A DNA stretch of 64,000 bases from Sulfurospirillum sp. UBA2217. GTDB taxonomy: Bacteria; Campylobacterota; Campylobacteria; Campylobacterales; Sulfurospirillaceae. The position numbers and the translations under genes are program-made. Under the pieces are notes generated by a model, which saw only the letters and a list, made by a program, of their open reading frames with translations, did no database searches and was not told where the DNA came from. Within the stretch, counting starts at the first letter, position 1, and each line of letters begins with the position of its first letter. Of this stretch, positions 57,037-64,000 are shown in pieces. The DNA lies in assembly GCA_002328495.1 (NCBI GenBank), contig DCUJ01000012.1, forward strand, positions 124,001 through 188,000, in the 5' to 3' direction.

Positions 57037-57420
57037 ATGAAAATAGCATTTGCATCAACCGATGGGGTTCACATCAACGACCATTTTGGGTGGTGTAAAT
57101 GTTTTTACATGTACGAACTACGTGATGATGCGTTTGTGTTTGTTAAAACGCTAGATGCCTCTTCACAAATAAGCGAAGAAGGCGATAAACTTGCCTACAA
57201 AATCAAATGCCTCGAAGATGCCAACCTCCTGTGTGCTTCACATATTGGACCTAAAGCGGTGATGATGGTCAAAAGTTCTGGGATTTTTGTTTTGAAAACA
57301 GAAAATGAAACAGAACGTATTGATGCCTATCTGGAACATTTGCTAAAGCTCAAAAACGTTCAACCACCTCTTTGGATGCAAAGGTTTTTACATGCACCCT
57401 CTTCCCATTCTTTTAGCTAA
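57037..57420 (+). CDS. Second NifX/NafY-type cofactor-binding protein
   Basis: 127 aa. I-N-D-H-F-G-W-C-K-C-F-Y-M-Y-E and L-L-C-A-S-H-I-G-P-K-A-V are NifX-family blocks. Three cysteines near the N-terminal motif are more than in the nifX at 46169. It starts 4 bp after the ferredoxin gene and overlaps fprA by 29 nt. Likely an alternate carrier of cofactor intermediates. Confidence 0.9.
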   Translation: MKIAFASTDGVHINDHFGWCKCFYMYELRDDAFVFVKTLDASSQISEEGDKLAYKIKCLEDANLLCASHIGPKAVMMVKSSGIFVLKTENETERIDAYLEHLLKLKNVQPPLWMQRFLHAPSSHSFS

Positions 57421-58618
57421 GGATATCTATTTTATAGGTGTCTTTGACCCCGATATTCGTACCTTTGACATTGTCATGAAAACCGCGAATGGCTCAAGTT
57501 ACAATGCCTATCTTATCAAAACTGACGAGGGTGTCATCATCGTCGATACGGTCAAAAAAGAGTTTCAAGACGATTTCTTTCACCACGTAGACGCTTTGTG
57601 TTCGTATGAAGAGATCAAATACGTCATCATCCATCACATAGAACCTGACCACTCAGGTGCTTTACCTGAGCTTATCCGAAGAGCACCACACGCCAAAGTG
57701 CTTATCTCACCCCAAGCCACGATGATGCTCAAAGCGCTCACCAACACTGAAGAGATCAACTTTGAGACCATTTGGACAAATAAACAACTCAAACTAGGCG
57801 ATAAAACCATCTCTTTTCTAACCACACCGTATCTGCATTGGCCAGAAACCATGAGTTCTTATGTACACGAAGATAAACTACTGTTTAGTGGCGATGTTTT
57901 TGGCTCACACTACTACGATAAGCGTCTGTTCAATGACAAAGTGGGTGATTTTTCATACGCTTTTACGTATTACTATGACCACATCATGCGACCGTTTCAA
58001 AACTATGTCCGCCAAGCTTTGAAACTCTATGAACGCTTTGATATTGGGCTTATTGCCCCTTTGCATGGTCCTATCTTACGAGAAAACCCACAATACTACA
58101 TACAATTATACACACAATGGAGTCACAAACAAAAGCAAAGTGGGCAAAAAATTCTCTCCATTTTTTACCTCACCAGTTATAAAAACACTCAAGAGATGGC
58201 TCAGTCCATCATGGAAGGGAGTGAAAGCGTGGAGGGTATCATCACCAATATGTATGATTTAGCCTCCATCGAAGAGCCCAATATGATTAAGATTTTAGAA
58301 GAGAGTGATGGCTTCTTAATCGGCTCGCCCACCATCAACGCTGACGCGCCCAAGCCTGTGTGGGATTTGCTCTCATGCTTGATGTTTTTAGAAAAAACAG
58401 GGAAATGCGCAGGCGCGTTTGGGTCGTATGGTTGGAGTGGTGAAGCGGTCGAACATATTCTTTCTCGGCTAAAATCCTTAAAGCTAAAAGTCCCTCCCCT
58501 TGAGCCCCTGAAAATTAAACTTATTCCTAACACAATCGAACTTCAAGCATGCTATAACTATGGTGTTGAGTTTGCACAGATTCTCAATGGTAAAATGATA
58601 GAAATAGATATGGCTTAA
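57392..58618 (+). CDS. FprA-type flavodiiron protein
   Basis: 408 aa. The metallo-beta-lactamase half has the diiron ligands H-I-E-P-D-H-S-G, W-P-E-T-M, S-G-D-V-F-G-S-H and P-L-H-G-P. The flavodoxin half starts near residue 250 (F-Y-L-T-S-Y-K-N-T) with S-P-T-I-N-A and the F-G-S-Y-G-W-S-G loop. It reduces O2 (or NO) without releasing radicals. Under the nif sigma-54 promoter it probably protects nitrogenase from oxygen (inference). It overlaps the nifX-like gene. Confidence 0.92.
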   Translation: MHPLPILLAKDIYFIGVFDPDIRTFDIVMKTANGSSYNAYLIKTDEGVIIVDTVKKEFQDDFFHHVDALCSYEEIKYVIIHHIEPDHSGALPELIRRAPHAKVLISPQATMMLKALTNTEEINFETIWTNKQLKLGDKTISFLTTPYLHWPETMSSYVHEDKLLFSGDVFGSHYYDKRLFNDKVGDFSYAFTYYYDHIMRPFQNYVRQALKLYERFDIGLIAPLHGPILRENPQYYIQLYTQWSHKQKQSGQKILSIFYLTSYKNTQEMAQSIMEGSESVEGIITNMYDLASIEEPNMIKILEESDGFLIGSPTINADAPKPVWDLLSCLMFLEKTGKCAGAFGSYGWSGEAVEHILSRLKSLKLKVPPLEPLKIKLIPNTIELQACYNYGVEFAQILNGKMIEIDMA

Positions 58619-58662
58619 GTTTATACGCGTTATAATTTTAGACATTTACACAAAGAGTCCTT

Positions 58663-59754
58663 ATGAATTCTGCAGAACATAAATTGAGTGTATTGCTAGA
58701 CTTTGGAAAAGTAATTAACAAAACCAAAACACTCAACAGTGTTTTGGAGTCTATGGCGGATTTTGCACGTGAAATTTTGGGTGCAGATCGTTGTTCTATC
58801 TTTGTGTACGATCGCTTTAGCGATGAGCTTTGGTCAAAAGTAGCGCATGAAATTGAGCCACTACGTATCACGGCACGTAAAGGTGTAGCGGGTTATGCGG
58901 CACTCTCGAAAGAGACGCAAATCGTTGTTGATGCCTATAATGACTACCGTTTCAATCCAGAAGTCGATAAGGCAACGGGCTACCTTACTCAGAGCATTTT
59001 AGCCGTTCCTTTGTTAGATAATCACGAAAACACCATCGGCGTTTTTCAAGCCCTAAACAAAAAAAATTCTGTTTTTACAAACATCGATGCTGAACTGCTG
59101 TTGTTAATTTCCAACTACGCTGCCTCCGCCATTGAAAATGCCATTCTTTACGACAAAATTCGCTCAACACAAGCTAAAATTATTCACAAATTAGCCTCTG
59201 CTGCGGAGTTTAAAGACCAAGAAACCTCCAAACACACCAAACGGGTAGGTCTTTACAGTGCTCTTTTGGGAACGCATTATGGGCTAAGTGAAGACGAAGT
59301 TCACAAACTCGAACTCACCGCACCCATGCACGATGCGGGAAAAATTGGAATCCCCGATCGCATCATACTCAAACCTGGAAAACTGGATGATGATGAGTTT
59401 GCCCTCATGCAATCACACGCAACCATAGGCTACAACCTCTTGCTTGACCCTGAAGACACCTACTTACAAACCGCAGCGCTCATCTCCTACGAACACCACG
59501 AAAAATATAACGGCAAAGGCTATCCTAACGGTAAAAAAGGGGAAGAAATTTCTATCTATGGACGCATTGTTGCCATTGCTGATGTCTTTGATGCACTGGT
59601 ATCACAAAGACCTTACAAACTGCCTTGGAGTTTTGAAAAAGCGTTTAGCTACCTTCAAGATGAGCGTGGAGAACATTTTGACCCCACCCTTATCGATATT
59701 TTCACCTCTCATAAAGAAGCGATTCGTTCTATCTACGAAGATTTAAAAGACTAA
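58663..59754 (+). CDS. GAF plus HD-GYP c-di-GMP phosphodiesterase
   Basis: 363 aa, cytosolic. A GAF domain (about 5-160, with A-D-R-C-S-I-F-V-Y-D) is followed by an HD-GYP domain (about 175-350): H-T-K-R-V, H-D-A-G-K-I-G-I-P-D, H-H-E-K-Y-N-G-K-G-Y-P and A-D-V-F-D-A-L are all intact. It should hydrolyse c-di-GMP in response to a GAF ligand. It lies between nif operons with a separate start region and a TATAAT-type box near 58630. Confidence 0.93.
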   Translation: MNSAEHKLSVLLDFGKVINKTKTLNSVLESMADFAREILGADRCSIFVYDRFSDELWSKVAHEIEPLRITARKGVAGYAALSKETQIVVDAYNDYRFNPEVDKATGYLTQSILAVPLLDNHENTIGVFQALNKKNSVFTNIDAELLLLISNYAASAIENAILYDKIRSTQAKIIHKLASAAEFKDQETSKHTKRVGLYSALLGTHYGLSEDEVHKLELTAPMHDAGKIGIPDRIILKPGKLDDDEFALMQSHATIGYNLLLDPEDTYLQTAALISYEHHEKYNGKGYPNGKKGEEISIYGRIVAIADVFDALVSQRPYKLPWSFEKAFSYLQDERGEHFDPTLIDIFTSHKEAIRSIYEDLKD

Positions 59755-59758
59755 TAAC

Positions 59759-62374
59759 CTACAATGTAGCAGAAGGAATACTAAAATGGTACCCTTGCAT
59801 CGTATAAATACCACACTGTTCTAAACTCTCAACCATTGCTTCATTTTCAACGCATTCAGCGACAACGTGCGCGTTGATCTCTTTTGCAAATGCAACGATT
59901 GCTTGGATAATATTGTACGCACCTTTGTCATCATTGATTTTTTCAATTAACGAGCCATCAATTTTAAGAAACGAAGGGGCAATTTTTAAGACAAATGCAA
60001 AATTTGAATACCCACTTCCAAAATCATCGAGCGCAAAACGCACACCAAGACTTTTCATCTCTGTCACAAACAGTAAAAATTTATCACTGTTCATAATTTC
60101 TTCAGATTCTAATAGCTCCAAAATAAGTCTGCTTCCACAATCGTATTGCACGATAAGCTCTTTTAAATGCTCCACCGTTGTTTTATTTTCAATATCCAAA
60201 AGCGAGATATTTAACGAAAAACTATACGCATTGTGGCTAAAAGCCTCTATGCTTTTGCGCATCATTTGGCGTGAAATTTCATGGTAAAGCTTGGTCTCTT
60301 TTGCCACATCTAAAAAGAGGTATGGCGACACAATCGTTCCATCTTCGCAAAACAATCGCATCAAACACTCATATTTTTGCACTTCACTCTCTTTGGTATC
60401 AACGATTTTTTGAAAATAAGGGATGATGGCATCGTGTTCTAGTGCATACTGAATGGTATGACGCCAGTGTAAATTATGTTGGTGTGTGTTCATGAGCGGA
60501 TTGTCTTCTTGATAAATAGCGTAGGAGAGTTTTTTCTTTTTGGCAAAATTCAGCGCGATATCCGCTTTTTCCAAAATATTGCCTTTGCCAAAAGCAACCC
60601 CACAAGTAATGCCTATCTGAAAAGAATTGTCCTCTCCTTGTGTATTAAAATAGCGTGTTACCAGTATAATAGACATGTTTTGTAAAAAGGCCTGAATAAA
60701 CTCTTTGTCAAAACGATGGTCGTATAAAATGACAAATTCATCAGAACTTAAACGGTAAACATACATTTTATAAGGTTCGATAAAAACCTTTATAAACTCA
60801 GCAAACTCCACCAAGACGCTGTCTCCCGTTTGGGTACCGTAAAAATCGTTAATATTTTTAAAGCCGTCAATATCGAGTAAAATTGCTTGGGGGAAAGAGG
60901 TGCTTATCAGTGCTTTCATAAGGCTATTGCGATTGGGAAGCTTTGTGAGTGTGTCGGTAAAATAGTTATGCTCTAGTTCTTTGTTTTTAAGCTCTAACGA
61001 GAGGTTAAGGTTTTGAAGCTCTTTGGTTTTTTCATACACTTTAAACTCTAAATTTTCATTCATCAAAGACAAGCGTGCATGATGTTCTTTGAGTTCTTGT
61101 GTCATGGTATTGATGTAAACAGAAAGCTCACGAAACTCTTCGATGTAAAACAAACTCTCTTCTATCTCAATTTTTTGACTGGTTCCACGTCTTAAGAAGT
61201 GAATCATTTTTCCCGTATCGTGCTTGATTCGGCGTGAAATAAACCATGAAACCATCATCAATACCGCCAAAACACCCGCCAAGATATACGCACCTACTCG
61301 CAAGTAGTGCTGAAGGGTGATTTCTGCTGTTTTGTGTGCTTCTTGAACACTTTTTTCAAGACCATCGAGCTGTTTTCCCGTAGAGACAACCCAATTCCAA
61401 TGGTGGATTTTTTTGAAATAGCTTATTTTTGAGGAGACTTCATTGGTGGTAATTTTTTTAAATTTATACGTCACAAAACCATCACCGTTTTTGTTAAGCT
61501 TTTCTAAAGCCTCTTCTCGCCACGAAACGCCATCGATATCTTTGATATTAGTGCTAATTTTTTGACCGTAAATACTCCCTTCTTGGTTGGGACTTACGAT
61601 AACGGAAGCAAAGTCGTCGCCTCCTTCAAAATGATGAACTTCAAAAATATTGATGTAATTTTCATTATTGTCCGTTCTGTACGTTGAAATTTCTTTTGCT
61701 ATTTCGCGCTTGATATCCTCTTCCACATCGTCTAAATATTCACCCGCACCCACAACCCAACCCCAACGTTCAAAAAGCTTTACAAAAGCAATTTTGGCAA
61801 AACGTTCTTTATCTTTTCCTGGTTTATACGTATGATAGACACTAAAGCCCTCTTTTTTTTGGCGAGCAATGTCCACAAAATCTTGAATAACGAGTTTATT
61901 GTTGACATCTTTATAATGCAAGATATTTTTCCCCTCATCGCTGGGTCGAATGGGAAATAAAACACACTCACCCTCAAGCGTGTCGATAAAATAGTACCCG
62001 CGTCCTTCATTAAAGCGAATCGTTCGTAACGCTTCAATAATGAGATGTTTGAGTGCTTTTTCATCCATACTCTCTTTGTTGTGCTGGTACAATGACTCTA
62101 TGATATCATGCGCTTCATACACACGTTTTTGAATGGAATTTTTAAGTCTATCTTGGGTTTGATTGTATTTATGTGCGATGGTTTGTTCGATGATTTCAAC
62201 ACGATTTTGCAACTCATGTTTATAGTTTTCCAAAACTTTGTCATGAATGGATTGGTTATTTTGTAGAAAAATCTCTTTTTGAAGCGTTCCATAAAGTACC
62301 GCGACAGCTATTACCACACAAGAGGCGAAAATGAGTGTCACAAGAAGGTAATAGTTGGATAAGGTTTTTTTCAA
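59759..62374 (-). CDS. Double-Cache membrane protein with degenerate GGDEF and intact EAL
   Basis: 871 aa. An N-terminal helix (about 8-28), two sCache-type periplasmic domains (about 60-200 and 225-345; G-R-G-Y-Y-F-I-D and W-N-W-V-V-S-T-G), a second helix (about 355-378), a HAMP-like and coiled-coil linker, a GGDEF domain whose motif is S-S-D-E-F (inactive) and an EAL domain with E-C-L-M-R, N-I-S, E-L-L-E-S, D-D-F-G-S-G and A-E-C-V-E-N. Likely a phosphodiesterase sensing a small ligand. It converges with the HD-GYP gene (4 bp between stops). Its start faces nifB. Confidence 0.92.
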   Translation of the reverse strand: MKKTLSNYYLLVTLIFASCVVIAVAVLYGTLQKEIFLQNNQSIHDKVLENYKHELQNRVEIIEQTIAHKYNQTQDRLKNSIQKRVYEAHDIIESLYQHNKESMDEKALKHLIIEALRTIRFNEGRGYYFIDTLEGECVLFPIRPSDEGKNILHYKDVNNKLVIQDFVDIARQKKEGFSVYHTYKPGKDKERFAKIAFVKLFERWGWVVGAGEYLDDVEEDIKREIAKEISTYRTDNNENYINIFEVHHFEGGDDFASVIVSPNQEGSIYGQKISTNIKDIDGVSWREEALEKLNKNGDGFVTYKFKKITTNEVSSKISYFKKIHHWNWVVSTGKQLDGLEKSVQEAHKTAEITLQHYLRVGAYILAGVLAVLMMVSWFISRRIKHDTGKMIHFLRRGTSQKIEIEESLFYIEEFRELSVYINTMTQELKEHHARLSLMNENLEFKVYEKTKELQNLNLSLELKNKELEHNYFTDTLTKLPNRNSLMKALISTSFPQAILLDIDGFKNINDFYGTQTGDSVLVEFAEFIKVFIEPYKMYVYRLSSDEFVILYDHRFDKEFIQAFLQNMSIILVTRYFNTQGEDNSFQIGITCGVAFGKGNILEKADIALNFAKKKKLSYAIYQEDNPLMNTHQHNLHWRHTIQYALEHDAIIPYFQKIVDTKESEVQKYECLMRLFCEDGTIVSPYLFLDVAKETKLYHEISRQMMRKSIEAFSHNAYSFSLNISLLDIENKTTVEHLKELIVQYDCGSRLILELLESEEIMNSDKFLLFVTEMKSLGVRFALDDFGSGYSNFAFVLKIAPSFLKIDGSLIEKINDDKGAYNIIQAIVAFAKEINAHVVAECVENEAMVESLEQCGIYTMQGYHFSIPSATL

Positions 62375-62435
62375 CGGTGCCCCCTTGTTTCGTCCTCATT
62401 GTATAAGTATCTTTCTTAGAATTCACTGATTCTCA

Positions 62436-62454
62436 CACGGAACACTTCATGCAC
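62436..62454 (+). promoter_or_regulatory. Sigma-54 promoter of nifB
   Basis: CACGGAACACTTCATGCACT: GG-N10-GC. The start point would be near 62464, leaving about 23 nt before the ATG with AAAAGGA. Confidence 0.85.
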
Positions 62455-62486
62455 TTTTTACAACAAGAAAAATAAAAGGATCGCAC

Positions 62487-63914
62487 ATGAGTTGTTCTTG
62501 CACAACCTCCACCAATACCCAAAGTGAACTGCATGCGAGCATCTTGCAAAAGATTAACAACCACCCGTGTTACTCTCAAGACGCTCACCAACACTATGCG
62601 CGTATCCACGTAGCGGTTGCTCCTGCGTGTAACATTCAGTGTAACTACTGCAACCGCAAATACGACTGTTCTAATGAGAGCCGTCCAGGCGTTACGAGCT
62701 ATAAACTAAGCCCAGAAGAGGCCGTTAAAAAAGTCTTACATGTAGGCGGCTTGATTCAGCAACTCAGCGTCGTAGGCATCGCAGGACCAGGGGATGGACT
62801 GGCTAATCCTAAGCAGACCTTTGAGACCTTTGCACTTTTAAAAAAGTATGCACCCGACATCAAACTCTGCCTTTCTACGAATGGCTTGATGATTCATAAG
62901 CACATTGATGAGATTGCAAAGTACACCATCGAACACGTCACCGTAACCCTCAACACCGTTGATGAGAGCGGTGAAATCGGCTCTAAAATCTACCCGTGGG
63001 TTTTTTACGAGCATAAAAAGCACCGAGGCGTGGAAGGGGCAAAACTTTTACTAGAAAAACAACTCTTAGGCATCAAGATGCTGGTGGAACGAGGCATTTT
63101 GGTGAAAGTGAACGCCGTGTTGATTCCAGGTATTAACGATGCGCATTTACCGCTTGTGGCTAAAAAAGTCAAAGAATTGGGTGTGTTTATCTTCAACGTC
63201 ATGCCCCTCATCTCTAAGCCTGAATTTGGTACCAAATTTGGACTAGATGGCGTACCAAGTGCCAACCACAAACAACTGATGCGTGCCCAAGAAGCGTGCG
63301 ATGTCAATGTCAAGATGATGCGCCACTGTCGCCAATGCCGAGCCGATGCGGTGGGGCTTTTGGGAGAAGACAGAAGTGATGAATTTTTCAAAGAGAGTTT
63401 TGCGGATAAAAGTTTTGAAGAACTCTCCCACCACTACAACCTGAATGGGCGCATGAAAACACACGAAAATATCGAAACATGGAGACGTGCACTTAGAACT
63501 GCTAACGGTAAGGTTCTTCAAGAAGAAGCTCTGGATAAAAACGCACTAAGTTCCACGGGAAAAACCAAACTCGTAGCGGTCACCACACGAGGAAACGGCG
63601 TCATCAACGACCATTTTGGAAGTGCGAAAGAGTTTCTTATCTACGAAGCGGGCGATAAGGGCATCAAATTTATCATGCACCGTAAAGTCGAAAAGTCCTA
63701 CTGTATGGGCAAAGAGGGCTGTGATGGTACGTATCCGATTGATGAAATTAAAACGACGTTGATGGATTGTGATCTGTTATTGACGCAAAAAATTGGCGAA
63801 TGCCCGCAAAAAGAATTGCAAAGTATCCATGTGGCGTGCGATGAGAGTTATGCGGATGAGCCCATTGAGATTTCTGTTTTGAAAGGTGTGAAGAAACACT
63901 TTTTTGCCGCATAA
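62487..63914 (+). CDS. nifB: NifB-co synthase (radical SAM) with C-terminal NifX-type domain
   Basis: 475 aa. The radical SAM motif C-N-I-Q-C-N-Y-C and the downstream K-Y-D-C are in the N-terminal 70 residues. G-P-G-D and M-R-H-C-R-Q-C-R-A-D hold further cluster cysteines. The NifX-like domain runs from about 360 (I-N-D-H-F-G-S-A-K-E-F-L). It builds the 8Fe-9S-C NifB-co, the committed step of FeMo-co synthesis. nifV follows 10 bp later. Confidence 0.97.
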   Translation: MSCSCTTSTNTQSELHASILQKINNHPCYSQDAHQHYARIHVAVAPACNIQCNYCNRKYDCSNESRPGVTSYKLSPEEAVKKVLHVGGLIQQLSVVGIAGPGDGLANPKQTFETFALLKKYAPDIKLCLSTNGLMIHKHIDEIAKYTIEHVTVTLNTVDESGEIGSKIYPWVFYEHKKHRGVEGAKLLLEKQLLGIKMLVERGILVKVNAVLIPGINDAHLPLVAKKVKELGVFIFNVMPLISKPEFGTKFGLDGVPSANHKQLMRAQEACDVNVKMMRHCRQCRADAVGLLGEDRSDEFFKESFADKSFEELSHHYNLNGRMKTHENIETWRRALRTANGKVLQEEALDKNALSSTGKTKLVAVTTRGNGVINDHFGSAKEFLIYEAGDKGIKFIMHRKVEKSYCMGKEGCDGTYPIDEIKTTLMDCDLLLTQKIGECPQKELQSIHVACDESYADEPIEISVLKGVKKHFFAA

Positions 63915-63924
63915 GGAGTAGGCG

Positions 63925-64000
63925 ATGATTATCAACGATACGACACTTCGTGATGGCGAGCAAGCGCCTTTTGTGGCATTTAACACCGAGGAAAAAATCG
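63925..64000 (+). CDS. nifV: Homocitrate synthase NifV (5' end only)
   Basis: ATG at 63925 with AAGGAG ahead. The 25 visible residues (I-N-D-T-T-L-R-D-G-E-Q-A-P) are the conserved start of the homocitrate/isopropylmalate synthase family; D-T-T-L-R-D-G-E-Q carries the metal aspartate. Position after nifB favours NifV, which makes the homocitrate of FeMo-co, over LeuA. The gene continues past the right edge. Confidence 0.88.
   Translation, partial: MIINDTTLRDGEQAPFVAFNTEEKI

Noticed and set aside
1..64000. tRNA, rRNA, prophage or insertion-sequence transposase genes
   Set aside because: Intergenic regions were read for cloverleaf and rRNA patterns and the proteins for transposase or phage functions; none was found apart from the integron integrase.

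Overview
The window reads as chromosomal DNA of a diazotrophic, motile member of the Campylobacterota, most likely Sulfurospirillum or a close relative. The basis is the AT-rich coding, the style of the nif and rpoN genes, a channel almost identical in layout to the Arcobacter sodium channel NavAb, and many c-di-GMP and chemotaxis proteins. This identification is inference; no rRNA or tRNA gene was seen.

Layout. 0-6.5 kb: a YheO-type regulator (cut by the edge), a beta-hydroxyacid dehydrogenase, an ammonium transporter fused to a diguanylate cyclase, a CDGSH protein, a Ca/Na antiporter and an ExoX-like nuclease. 6.5-11 kb: nifHDK with an unrecognised 119-aa gene between nifH and nifD. 11-17.7 kb: small membrane proteins, a CZB chemoreceptor, a VOC protein, a NavAb-like channel, then an integron (intI, attI region and one cassette whose attC can be read base by base) and gene remnants. 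17.7-28.3 kb: a nine-gene Mrp-type antiporter operon flanked by two paralogous response regulators, one with its histidine kinase. 28.3-42 kb: housekeeping and accessory genes (D-amino acid aminotransferase, PhzF, BrnT/BrnA-like toxin-antitoxin, DUF6602 nuclease-like protein, CHAD, AI-2E-type permease, pstSCAB, a GGDEF-EAL protein). 42-46.6 kb: rpoN-nifQ, then a nif accessory operon (nifX, DUF269, flavodoxin, nifW, nifZ, a ferredoxin-like protein lacking its cysteines, a 2Fe-2S ferredoxin). 46.7-53.8 kb: a CHASE2 adenylate cyclase operon, trmO, rhtA-like, mmuM and an unknown 402-aa protein. 53.9-64 kb: nifEN, ferredoxin-nifX-fprA, two c-di-GMP proteins, nifB and the start of nifV.

How it works together. 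Five near-identical sigma-54 promoters (GG-N10-GC, or GT in one) precede nifH, nifX, nifE, the 4Fe-4S ferredoxin gene and nifB, and the sigma-54 gene itself is in the window, coupled to nifQ. The set covers the structural enzyme, FeMo-cofactor assembly, electron supply (flavodoxin, two ferredoxins) and probable oxygen protection (FprA). nifA, nifS and nifU are not present here.

Unexplained structure. The palindrome TTACATGTAA occurs 30 times, far above chance, both in genes and as the centre of long terminator-like palindromes. An 81-bp repeat with three covarying hairpins lies beside nifH and, inside a MITE-like element, near 5.4 kb. A short intergenic repeat and a two-component operator motif (TTGAYA-N5-TTGAYA) are also described.
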